Source: Acanthochlamys bracteata | Taxonomy: Eukaryota > Streptophyta > Magnoliopsida > Pandanales > Velloziaceae | Assembly: GCA_019914995.1 (NCBI GenBank) | Contig: CM034139.1 | Span: 6,860,461-6,924,460, forward strand | Direction of reading: 5' to 3' | DNA length: 64,000 nt | Shown: positions 38,346-49,691 of the stretch, piece by piece | How positions within the stretch are numbered: the first letter of the stretch is position 1 | Layout of the letters: every line of letters starts with the position of its first letter | Notes under the pieces: generated by a model | Told to the model about the DNA's origin: nothing | Database searches by the model: none | What the model saw: the letters and a program-made list of their open reading frames with translations, nothing else | Position numbers and translations under genes: made by a program

Positions 38346-39519
38346 GATGCCAACAACAGTCTTGGCATGATCATGAACAAAGTTCATCTATTGATTCATC
38401 TAAAAAGTTAATTAAAAAGGGCATTAAACTTCAAATGAACAAACAGTAGTGGGTTTGCTTGAAGTATTGAACGCTCCAATTTCCTTCTCAAATTTTGGTA
38501 GTTACATAAATGAACAAGATTCTATTTAAACGCTTAAATGGATGAACTATTTGAAAATTCAACTCTATACTTCTACAGAGGTGTGCTGTATTGGGCTGAA
38601 GAAAAACACATCCTTAACTCTTCTGTTTAATCGGCCCAAACGTGCGGGCTCAAATAACATACCTTGTTTGATCCGTGTTAAATTTCAAGCCCATTTGAAT
38701 GTCCGATCCAACTCTCTCCTCTTGCATGAGAATTAGGGTGTCTTTTATTTATCCATATAATTGTTTTTTCACTTCAGTTTTATATTTAGCTGATTTTTTA
38801 CTATATAAAAGAATATAAAAGATTTCTTTTAACTAATCTTCAAACAGTATTATTCACAATAACTTACTTTTCAATATAAATAAGAGCACCATATTCCTAT
38901 AAAACTAGCGATTAATCAATTTAATAAATTAAACCGCAAATAAGTTGACAGAATCTATTAAAATATTAAGTAATAAATCAGTGAATTTCATGAGTTTTAA
39001 AAAATTAAATTGGAAAGTTAAGGAAATGTTATCTTAGATCAAAGTAATGTAACTCTTGAGGAGATTAAAAGATAGTAAACAAAAGAAAAACAATAATAGA
39101 ACTCATACCCTGCCCAATTCACATGAGAAACTCTTGGATTTCTAAAGAAAAGAAGAAAATTAACTTGGTTGGTGCTCTTCACTGTTACGCAAGAGATAAA
39201 CATGTCCTTCTTTTCTAATTCTTGCGTAACAAAGTTGGGATTTTTCACCGTTGTTTCTTACCAAGTTCATGAAAAAACCGTCGCTTGATTTTTGGGAAAT
39301 TATTTGTTTTCGCAAGCTTTCGTTTTTTCTCTTAATTTAGAAGACATGCACGTTAGATGCAATGCTAACTTTGAAATGAAGGAAATACTATGCAATGTTT
39401 CCTAGTCCTAATTTTTTCGACTATTACGCTTATTGAGAAATTATCAGCTGCCGCCGATGTATGATAGATGTAAATGATTGATTTTTCATGCTTTAACTTG
39501 CACAGTGAATCTTTAGGGA

Positions 39520-39745
39520 TTGTTTGAAATTGTTTATAAAATAAATTTTTTTAAAATAAAAATATTTTTATCATATTTTAAAAAAAAAGTTTATTTTTTT
39601 ATATAAAACATAATAAATAATAATAATATTTTATAATATAAAATTTTTTTATACTTTTAAATTTTAAAATAAATCTTATATAATATTATAAAATTTTTAT
39701 TAAAAAGCTTAAAATAAAATAGAACATCTGAAAATGCTGCTAAAC
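39520..39745. repeat. AT-rich MITE-like repeat
   Basis: Starts ATTGTTTGAAATTG and ends GCTGCTAAACGCC, an imperfect inverted-repeat pair around an A/T-only core. It resembles the copy at 63,042-63,274. Confidence 0.45.
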
Positions 39746-40942
39746 GCCATCTTAATTGAGCACAACACATTTATTTCCGTATATATGAGTTTTAAAATGC
39801 AAAACTAGAAAGGAGTTTCTGGAAACAAATTTTAGAAAATTCTTTTTCTAATGAAAATATTATTTTTCAAATAAAAGTATACATATCCTTAAGAACAGTG
39901 GAAGTGGTCTTAAATGAGTTTATTTTTAAAAAAAGTTATTAAGAAGTAACTTATTAAAAAATAAATTATTATAAATAATATTATTTAAAATAAAATAAAT
40001 TTTTATTTTTTAAAAAAAAATAAATTGAAAGTTATTTCGTATGTTCTTTTATATAATTAAAAGTAAATTAAAGTGACTTCAAATTATAAAAAAAAGTGAC
40101 TTATTAGTTGTGACAAGAATACATCTTAACAAAGGCATCAAAAACTTTTTTGTAATATTTATATGACTAGTTTCTTTCTTATAATCCAAACTTTCTATAA
40201 AATCTAAAACATTTTTTCCCATATTTCCTAATTTTGAAAGAGTAAAGCTAGATTTTTATATTATATTTATTTTATTTTTATTTATCTTGAGTCCACAAAG
40301 GAGGCAAAAAGCAATAAATACTCCACAAATTCACGTGTGGATAAAAGAAAAAAAATGATTCAATTTTACCACTAGCAGCACACAATTTCTGATCAAAATT
40401 TTCATGAAGTTTGAACAAACCCATTACTAAAAGAGAGAAATCTGCTTTCCAATCTTTGCAACTTTTTTTTCTTATTAGTAGCTTATTTTAAAAGCTTGTT
40501 TTGTAGCTTCTGCTTCTAACAAGTGATTATGGTATGAAACCACAGACACTACTTGTGAAAATGAAGTGTGCGTACTTTTGGTTTTTTTTTTTTTTTTTTT
40601 TTGACTCAAAAGATACATATTGGATTTGGAAATCTGCAACTTTTGATCCCCAGTTGATCTACAAATCGAGTCTGAGAGTGACGTGAAAAATATTATAAGG
40701 TTTTTTATTGTTGCCAACTGAAATATTATTATTTTTTTCTTTTAATTGAGAATGACTTGCAGCGGAAAATCAAATGTTTTCATTCCGCAATTCAAAATTC
40801 TCTGATGTAATTAAATCTTTTTATTTTATATTGAAACTCAAATATTTTGAAAAAAATTAAATTTAGAAATTTCTTATATGTATTTATATATTTTTCAAAA
40901 AATTAAAATAAATAGAGTTAAAAACACTTCCAAACATCCACT

Positions 40943-41160
40943 AGAGCGTTTGACATTTCATTCTAAAAAATATTTTTTTTAATTTTTTAATTTTTAATAT
41001 ATTTTAAAAAAATTAAAAATTTTAAAATAGTTATTTAAAATTTTTTTAAAATTTACAAAAATTCTACATATAATATTTTTATTATTTAATTATTATTTTA
41101 AATAAAATATATAATTTCTTTTTTTAAAAAATTCTATTTTAAAATATTTCGAAACTCCGA
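40943..41160. repeat. AT-rich MITE-like repeat
   Basis: Starts GAGCGTTTGACATTTC and ends TTTCGAAACTCCGAC, with an A/T core. The left end shares the GCGTTTG motif of the family. Confidence 0.45.
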
Positions 41161-44130
41161 CTAGTCTACCAGCATGAAGTTGGAATGGAAAAAAATGGCA
41201 TGAACGTGCATGATTTCAAGTCCAATTTGGTCACTGCAGAGTTTCAAATAAACGACCATGTACATATTGTAAGAAAATATTAAAAATAATATCTTACCCT
41301 AGATAGACATTGCTCTTGTTTTTTTTTTTTTTTCAATTAAAAAATCTAGATTGTCTTAGTCAAAAGTTGTTAGAATCAGAAAAGTAAATTCTGTTTGAAT
41401 ATAAATATAATTAAAATTGTTAATGACTGATAATCATTGATTGTTATTATCACTTCAGTTTGAAGCATGCGCACGTAAAGGTTAGCAAACAACATTCTTA
41501 ATTTCTTTCTAATTCCGGAAGTTACACTTAATATATTAATCAAAAAGTGTAAGTTTTATATTACAAAGCAGACCTGCATTACTAATTTTAGAGCAAACTA
41601 AAAGGTATTAGACCAAACTAAAAAATTTGGTAGCGTGAATAATTAGATATTTTCCATAATTTTAAAGCGTATATCACAATATAAAATTTAATAAAATTTA
41701 AATAGTGCCACATTTAAATTCTAAAAAATAAAAAGTGAAAATTGGTGCAATTGGTATATATTATAAATTACTAAATTATTTATTATACAAGAAAATTTGG
41801 ATTTTATGCATATATAAAATGAATGGCCCAGATTTGGATTGATGTTGTTATTTTATCTAATCTGCTCCCTAATATGTAACACCACTAAGTGCCAATCAAA
41901 GTCTCCACTTAACGACAAGGATGCAGGATTCCTTTTTTATGCTCGCCCCCCTGCATTTCTTAATTTCATTATTCGGTCAAATGATTTTCTTATATTAACA
42001 AAGAAATAATTTTATTTTCGTAAGCCATTGGATCCAAGATGAATTAATTAAGCTACAGTGTTTGTGCTTTGATTAACTGTAGCAGCGAACTAACAACAGC
42101 TAATTAATACTGTAGGAAAAGATGACTCTGGGAATCTGAATACCTCACAACTGTTTCATTGCATCAGAAGACTGCAGTCTCTCTCTCTCTTTCTGTCTCT
42201 GTGTGACTAATGTTCACGTGACTCCTGCGTGCGCCAAACCGGTCAATCATCTGCTCTTGTATGGACCATCTAAATTTTAGTCCACGTCAGTGCTTATCTA
42301 TCGTGGACCGCTCTGGTAAATTGCAATAACTCGTTCGAGCCCGGTTGGCAAAATGGTCCCAACTGAATCGGGCGCACTGCCGAGCATGGTTTCCTCCAGA
42401 CGAGCAACAGTGGGAGTGCAAATTGTTCCATAAGCAATCAATTGAATTCCATTCAATTCTGCAATCTTCATGTTTTATTCAATTTTGTTAGTTTAGTAAA
42501 CCCGTGAACGACTCAGGTTGGCTAAGGTCTGAACCAGTTTTGCACAGGCTGCTGCTGGGTACCAATGAATTTTGGATAAGATAGAGACGATCGACGGCTG
42601 TGATTTGATCGCTGGTGGACAAGTCACTTCTACAGTGCTGCCTTTCCGGGAAGCTAGCAAAATTTCAAAACTTTTTTTTAAAAAAATGAGTAGGAAAACG
42701 TTTCGTTTTTTTGTTTTGAAATTTATTTGGTGATTGATGGGGTTGTCTCCCGTTACCAGACTTGCCCGGCCTATCCCCAACTGTGGGGCCCAGGATATTA
42801 CTTTTGTGTTTTTTTTGTATACAGCTCACAGAGACGAACAACTGTAGATTTTAATTGAACCGCAGTAAATACTCACCTGTAGTTTTGGATTTCAGTGCTG
42901 TGACTGACAGAATTAAAAAACTATACAAAACTCGTGTTATGCAACCTTAGATGCCTGCGCAAATTTAAAACTTTAACCGCAACAAGAAGTGATTCACGTA
43001 CTTGTTTCTTAAGATCATGTTAAGTACAAACTAAAATTGCAATTAATCTACTTATTGAAGCTGACGACCGTGCGCACGCGCCATTAAATTTCTTTTTCAA
43101 GGTACTTAGCTGGTACGCACGTGTGACCGACGCTTGAATCCTCTCCGTTGAGTAGAGTTAATATTATTCAAAGTGGGTCCCTCTAATAATTAACCACACA
43201 GGAATCGGGTGAGAAAAGTTGGTTTAAATCGGTTGTTGGAACTTACTAGCCTATTTTTGGTGTCTGGTCCATAGCCTACACTTTTTGGTCATGCTTGATT
43301 TTACTTTTCTTGGCCCAATTAATGCTACTACTTTGTTAAGCCCAATCTAAACCCTCCCTCAATCAACGTGGTTATTCCGATAACGCAACTAAATCAGATA
43401 AAAATGGAAAATCTGTTTTATTTTTATAATTTTTAATTCAAAAAAGTACGTTCTTTCTCAAATAAAATAGAATATAAAATTCCGGTAATACAGTTTTCTT
43501 AACCAAAACAAGCACCGAAACAACAACGCTACAAGTCGTCTGGAATTTTTCTTAAAAAACAATAACAGAAATAAAAATTTATTAATTTTTAAAATATAAA
43601 GGTCTTCAAAATTTATATATGCAATAATTTTGTAAGTATTAATTTATATACTTCTCAAATTTAAAAGTTATTGTAAAAAACTTAAACATTACGATCAAAA
43701 AAAGAATCTATAAGCAAACGGGCCTTTAGAGGACGAGAAGATTTTAAATATTTATTATTTTAAATAATATTATATCCTAAAACTATTTTTATTAATTTTT
43801 AAATTTAAAAACTCAAACTACTTTTGAAAAAATTAATTACTATTTTTAAAATACTTGTATTTTTACGTTAAATTTTATTTTTTATTAAAATTTTATTCTT
43901 AACTTATCTTAAATATTTTGATTATTACCTCAAAATTTATTTACACCGAACATTATTATTTATCACAAATTTTATTTTTATAAAATTTAGTTTGTGTAAT
44001 TAAAACACGGTGGTCCTCTTTAATACAGGTATAATCAATAATCTTGGAACCAGAGAGCATATGGATCACAGTGCAGTTAATAATGGGAGTAAATTTTAAT
44101 TTGAGTTTTATTTCCTGAAAAGAATTAATC

Positions 44131-44179
<49 letters not shown>
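44131..44179 (+). repeat. (AAT)n microsatellite
   Basis: About sixteen uninterrupted ATA/AAT units, 240-290 bp upstream of the MATE start codon and about 50 bp before its likely TATA box. It is probably length-polymorphic. Confidence 0.95.
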
Positions 44180-44183
<4 letters not shown>

Positions 44184-44231
44184 TGTAGGAAAATAAAAAT
44201 AAAAAAGACAGTCAATCTTCTTCCGCTGTCA

Positions 44232-44239
44232 GTATTTAT
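44232..44239 (+). promoter_or_regulatory. Likely TATA box of the MATE gene
   Basis: TATTTATA about 180 bp before the start codon, followed by a pyrimidine-rich leader. Confidence 0.45.
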
Positions 44240-44415
44240 AGGTTCTCTCCGGACACTAAAATAAAAACAAGAGTACTACAAAACATTTGGCTTTGCTTAG
44301 CTTTGCTTGCTTCCTTGCTCTGCTGCATTCCATCAAAAATCTTCTCTCCTTTTTACACAAGTAACGCTTCTTAATTCGCAAGCTGTTATCTTTATGTAAC
44401 AACTAAAGCTTCATC

Positions 44416-46032
44416 ATGGCCGGCGCCGGCGATGAGAAAACTTCGCTACCTCCGCAACACATCTACGTAAGAGTCATTCCATGGGAGAACAAAAAATCAC
44501 CTTTCAGAAAAGCAGAGGAACAAAACCCATTCTTTTCTTTCCCTTCAACTTCAGATGCTGTAAAGGAAGCAGCGTCTTTGTTCAAGCTTTCTTTCCCTAT
44601 AGCTCTAATGGCTCTACTTCTTTACTCACGTTCTATTCTTTCTATGTTGTTCTTGGGTTCTCTTGGTGACTTACCGCTCGCCGCCGGCTCGCTTGCGATA
44701 GCTTTCGCAAACATAACAGGGTACTCTGTTCTTTCCGGTTTGTCTCTAGGTATGGAACCGCTCTGTTCTCAAGGTTTCGGTGCTAACCAACCAAAGCTAT
44801 TATCTTTGACTCTATATCGTTCTGTATTGTTTCTTCTCTTTTCTTCGATTCCGATCTCTTTACTATGGATAAACATGGCAAAGATTCTTCTTTTGTTAGG
44901 CCAAGACCCAGAGATCACTTCTCTTTCTCAGCGTTACTTGCTCGCCTCTCTCCCTGATCTCTTCTCCTTCTCTTTAATCCACCCAATACGAATATATCTT
45001 CGCTCGCAGGGGATAACACGTCCGTTAACCATCGCGGCAGCCGCCGCAGCAACACTACATCTTCCGACAAACTTTTTACTAGTAACCCATTTCAATCTCG
45101 GAGCGGTGGGAGTTGCCGCAGCCGCTTCGGCATCGAACGCCGCTTTACTTCTCTTCCTTCTCCTACACATCCGTTTCTCCGGCGATCTCTCGCCTGAAAA
45201 ACCAAGCAGAGATAGTTTCTCAGGTTGGGGCCCGCTCGTTCGTCTAGCCATGCCGAGCTGTGTTTCAGTATGCTTAGAGTGGTGGTGGTACGAGCTCATA
45301 ATCATCTTCTGCGGTTTTCTTCCGAACCCGAAACCAGCTATCGCATCAATGGGTGTTCTGATTCAAACAACAGCACTCCTCTACGTGTTCCCTTCTTCTC
45401 TCGGCTTCGGTGTATCTACCCGAGTCGGTAATGAACTCGGCGCCAACCGTCCAACTCGGGCACGCGACTCAGCATCTGTATCAGTTCTAATTGCAACGGC
45501 GATGGGTTTAGCTGCGATGAGTTTCGCAGCTGGGATGAAGAACACGTGGGGAAAGATGTTTACTTCAGACAACGAAATCTTAAGATTAACAGCTGCTTCT
45601 TTGCCCGTCGTGGGACTCTGCGAGTTGGGAAACTGCCCGCAGACGGTGGGGTGTGGAGTTCTCCGGGGCAGCGCAAGGCCTGCGCACGCAGCGAACGTGA
45701 ACCTCGGAGCGTTCTATCTCGTTGGTATGCCAGTAGCATTGGGACTTGGATTTGGGCTCGATGTTGGGTTTGTTGGGTTATGGATTGGGCTTTTAGCTGC
45801 TCAGGTTTGTTGTGCTGGGCTAATGCTTTATGTTGTTTGTACTACTGATTGGGATGACCAAGCCCGTAGAGCCCAATTGCTCACTTCTTCTACTGCTGCA
45901 GTTTTAACTACTGCTGCTGGTGAAGAGAATAAGTCTTTGATTGAACTACAACAAGAAGCTGAGCAAGAAGAGAAAGTTAGAAGAACAGAGGTGCCATATG
46001 AGCAAATTGTTGCTATAAAAGTTACAGAATAA
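44416..46032 (+). CDS. MATE efflux transporter (DETOXIFICATION family), intronless
   Basis: A single exon encodes 538 residues, the normal size for the family, with about twelve hydrophobic segments between residues 55 and 480. The MatE domain starts KEAASLFKLSFPIALMALLL. It includes the family's Gly- and Pro-rich turns (GYSVLSGLSLGMEPLCSQGFGA near 95-116, then YLRSQGITRPL). The second half repeats the pattern (SMGVLIQTTALLYVFPSSLGFGVSTRVGNELGAN, with the conserved RVGNELGA). Family members move organic cations, hormones or metabolites across vacuolar or plasma membranes by H+ antiport. The intronless structure and sequence recall the plant DTX48-55 clade, some members of which affect ABA, iron or organ initiation, but I cannot assign the substrate. 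The N- and C-terminal tails are hydrophilic. The start is the first ATG, in the GC-rich context CATCATGGCC. Confidence 0.95.
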   Translation: MAGAGDEKTSLPPQHIYVRVIPWENKKSPFRKAEEQNPFFSFPSTSDAVKEAASLFKLSFPIALMALLLYSRSILSMLFLGSLGDLPLAAGSLAIAFANITGYSVLSGLSLGMEPLCSQGFGANQPKLLSLTLYRSVLFLLFSSIPISLLWINMAKILLLLGQDPEITSLSQRYLLASLPDLFSFSLIHPIRIYLRSQGITRPLTIAAAAAATLHLPTNFLLVTHFNLGAVGVAAAASASNAALLLFLLLHIRFSGDLSPEKPSRDSFSGWGPLVRLAMPSCVSVCLEWWWYELIIIFCGFLPNPKPAIASMGVLIQTTALLYVFPSSLGFGVSTRVGNELGANRPTRARDSASVSVLIATAMGLAAMSFAAGMKNTWGKMFTSDNEILRLTAASLPVVGLCELGNCPQTVGCGVLRGSARPAHAANVNLGAFYLVGMPVALGLGFGLDVGFVGLWIGLLAAQVCCAGLMLYVVCTTDWDDQARRAQLLTSSTAAVLTTAAGEENKSLIELQQEAEQEEKVRRTEVPYEQIVAIKVTE

Positions 46033-48639
46033 TTTGGAAAATTTTGGACTTTTTTCATTGTGGAGAATGTGATTTGGCTTCGATCGAGATAAGAGGGAAA
46101 ACTACAAGGACAAACAACAGGAGTGATGACAAAGTTTTAGCTCACAGATTGGGTTTAGATACACAGAATCATATTATGCTTTGTTATTAGCAATATTAAA
46201 AAAAAGTGGTGAAATGTTGACCTGCTCTTTTTGATCGGTGCAGGGAGTTAATACCTTTTTTTGTAAAGTTCTGATTTAGTTTTTCTTTTAATAATTTTTA
46301 TTTGAAAGAAAATTTCCTTACAGAAATTTCTTGATATGGTTTGTTTTCTCAGTTTTTGGCTTGCTTTTGCAGATGGATACGGTTTGTTGATCAATTAAAA
46401 TCGAAGAAATTAATGTTAAATCTTGCCGTTAAATTTCTTGATGATTCATGAATACTTCGTACGTACGCCTTTAAAAACAATAAAAAGAAAATTTCAAACA
46501 TTTGTCATTTGCTATTTCAAGTGATATTGCAAATTGAAGAAAGATTCAATTCTCAAAACATCATTCCCAAAAAAAAAAAAAAAAAAGTTGAAACTACCCT
46601 TATTGGGAAATGTTTTTTTTTTTTTTTTTTTCAAACAATGTGGCTATATAAAGTCTTTATTATCAAGCACTGTAGTATATAATTCCAAAAAAAAAAAAAT
46701 TCTTGTGAAATTTTATATATCCTTGCCTTATATATCCATGTCAACCTACTCATGCATCGATCATGGGGAAGAAGTAGAAGAAGAAGACGAAGATGTCGAT
46801 AGTGTAGAATAATTAAATTGGTCATCAAAAACTAACAAGAAACATATGGGCAACTTCACCGGAAACCACTGTTTAATAACAGGAAAAAATAATTAATCAA
46901 CAGTTAACGTATATATATATATTATATATATTATATACTACTCTTGTGACATTGCTTCAAAAAATGAACTATTTATGTGTCCTTTTCGATCGAAGAGCAT
47001 GCATGTAATGCATATGCATGCGCTCAGTGAGTGGGCTCGAAATCGATAACATTGTAACGTAGAAGGGCGAACAACTACGTTGAAGTTTTCCCCATTAATT
47101 TGATGCATGCAGAAAATGAATGGCCTCAAATTAGGAGGCATTGATTTTTATTCATTCATTCATTCCTTGATTTGATTCATACTCAACGTTTTCTGAGAGA
47201 AGGAAAAAAAAAAAAAGGGCCAGCTAAGAAAAAATGGTTTTTGACTTTTAAAACCTTTGAGACCAAATATCTGCATGCGTCGCCATCAAACAGCTAATTA
47301 AGTAATTTAAGGTTTGTAATAATATTTCTGAAAACATGCATATATATGCAATGATATATTTGATTAGATTACAAATGGACAAGAAGGAGTTTCAAGTTCA
47401 CGTACTAATTAGTCGATGAGAAGAAGAACATGATCGATGAACATTAATTGTCGGAGCTAGGTAGTTGTTCTTGACTGCATCAGTAATACTAATTGTTGGA
47501 CATGAGAAGAATGTTTTTGATTTCTTCAAGAATTGATTCTTGTGAATTCTGTATGAAAAAAGGAATTGTAGCATATATAATGAAATGAAAGGCTTTGCTT
47601 TGAATATGAATGAGAGGGTGATGATTAAAAAACGTAATTATATAATTAAGGACAATAATGGAGTGTCAGTTGTGGAAGCAAAAATTAATTCTGATCATAT
47701 ACAGATTTGCAAAACTCAAAAAACAAAACAAAAAATCTTTATAATTGTCCGTGTTAATGAATTTTTTTCTTACTTATTCTTGAAGCAAATCATACGTATT
47801 CTAAAAACACGTTAACTGCACTTTGAGTTTGATATCGTGCATCTTATTTCCAATAACAACAACATCATCTTACTCCTTCTTCAAACGTAAGCGTATACAA
47901 ATACGCAATAATAATGGGAATGCAAACTTGTTGGAGTACGGAAATACGTAGCTTAATGGATAACGACGTGAAGTGCATGCGTAATCATCTCCTTAAATTC
48001 AAACTTCAGTTAACAATGTCGGCATGTCTGGTTCGAAGATAGATTGATGGGAGTGAATGATGCGTGAAAAACTCGCAAAGGAGAAAAAAAGAGAAATCAA
48101 TAATGAGCGGCTGGTAATAAAAATCAAGAGTAGTGTTGAAATGATCGAATGATTTCGATCAGTAGTTAAGACGCATTAAAGACAGATATTGACTAAAAAC
48201 GAAGATAGAAGATGGAGAGTTTCGTGTAAGTGATTGATGGAACACTTAAAAGTTCCAATAATTTAGAGAAACAAGAGAGCTAATTGGTTTCTGAAAGTGA
48301 AAAGAAGCGAGTTGTCGTTGTTGTTGTTGCTGAAGATCAATATCAATTATATGAACGAGTGTAATTCTTTCTTAGTAATAGGTAAACGAGTTCCGCACGA
48401 AATTTTATTAAATGAAGAGTACTACCTTTGCATATATATGATTGAAATTTTATTTGCATGAAGGTACTCCCAATAATATTTGCATGAAATTTTAAGATGA
48501 TTGAAACCGATATATCAAAGTATTTCATTCTGAATAAGGTAGATTGGGTATTTATATTCTGTTAGAACCCTAAAAGCCCAATGGACCTAATATAAAGCCC
48601 ATTTTTTTCTGGCGGAGAAAAAAGTTATAAGGCCGACTT
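46033..48639. other. Intergenic region with RY-type motif cluster
   Basis: No gene is recognised. CATGCA/TGCATG motifs cluster at about 46,751, 46,998-47,021, 47,103, 47,273 and 47,334, with one more near 47,977. Poly-A and poly-T runs lie at 46,568-46,586, 46,613-46,631 and 46,687-46,699, and a TA-rich tract at 46,908-46,937. Confidence 0.4.
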
Positions 48640-49560
48640 TGCGCATCGATATTTCCTGATATTTACGAATTCAAACCAATACTGATTATATTCTGCTTTA
48701 TAGACCATTAGATGTCAAAAGTGATTAAAGAAAACTAATGGAGCTTTCCGCGAAAAGGTAACTCATAAAGTTTACATATTGGTCACACTAATACTACATT
48801 TAGATATTATGGACCCCTAACAGCTCAAAGTTAATACAATCTAGTTGCCCTATATTGAAAAACATTAGTAGTTATGGGTTTGCATATTCTTCCTGCTAAT
48901 AAGGTTTTTTGTGTTTATGGATTCCTAAATGATGAAAGTTATGATAGCTAAATAAAGGGCCTACTTTGGGAGATGATTTTGACAGGATTTTGTATAATCA
49001 GCCTACCAACAACCTTATTAATAGGTCTCTAAAGGGTTAAATTTGCAAAAATATGATTTACCAATTCAATTTCGGAATTCATATTCGTTCTCTTAATATG
49101 CTTATGCGAATTTACAGTCACCTTGATGATGAAAATTAATAATGGAATAAGTAACGGATCTATACTGCAAAAAGGAGATCCGCTGGCTTCGCAATTCATC
49201 CCGCTAATGATCTGATAAAAATATATACGTCCTCAAACTATCAAAGTAGTAAAAGGAAAATAGTGGGCCTTTCATGCGAAACAATTTCGCATATTCATAC
49301 CACTGATCATCTTATGATATTTATGAGCCCCAAATGATGTAAGTAGTAAAAGAAAATAAAGGGCCTATTTTACGAAATACATATCCACTTTTACATATTT
49401 ATGCAATTAATACGTCTATTATAATTTACATACCCCTAAATGATAAAGTGATAAGGTGTCTATTCTGAACAGTTAATTCACTGATTTTTCATATTAAGTC
49501 CAAATGATAATATTATTAGAATTCAGAGACCCCTAAACGTTAAAAAATTAACTTCAGAAG
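48640..49560. repeat. Degenerate tandem repeat, about 8-9 units of roughly 110 bp
   Basis: A loose motif order recurs about every 100-120 bp. It runs TTTACATATT, an (A)CCACTAAT-like block, ATTTATGGACCCCTAAATGATG, AAAGTAGTAAAAGAAAATA, then AAGGGCCTATTTT and CGAAA. Clear copies of the GACCCCTAA/GCCCCAAATGATG block occur near 48,810, 48,918, 49,330, 49,432 and 49,530. Copies of AAAGGGCCTA or TGGGCCTTTC occur near 48,955, 49,265 and 49,365. Units are strongly diverged, so the array is old. It contains no open reading frame. Confidence 0.6.
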
Positions 49561-49691
49561 TATATAGATCAGATACAAAACTTAAACAAGCTTAGGAAGC
49601 AGGTTAATTTTCTCCTTGTTTCATTTATTTCTTTTCCCGATAGAATTAGCAGCGATATAAATTGAAACAAACAGCATGAAGAATGTGATAA

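Larger units (their letters stand above)
38346..44130. other. Long AT-rich intergenic region with MITE-like repeats
   Basis: Nearly 6 kb without a recognisable gene. It contains AT-rich repeat copies at about 39,520-39,745, 39,905-40,090, 40,943-41,160 and 43,540-43,900, long T runs (near 40,580 and 41,320) and a CT microsatellite near 42,178. The part at 42,100-43,400 is less AT-rich and has ACGTG cores (near 42,216, 42,283, 43,120, 43,368). It may be distal promoter of the MATE gene. Confidence 0.4.

Noticed and set aside
42493-42780. 95-residue minus-strand frame in the 38-44 kb spacer
   Set aside because: No recognisable motif, splice partners or neighbouring exons; composition fits chance in a less AT-rich patch.
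46534-46812. 92-residue plus-strand frame with runs of Lys and Phe
   Set aside because: The runs come from poly-A and poly-T tracts in non-coding DNA; no domain or codon bias is seen.
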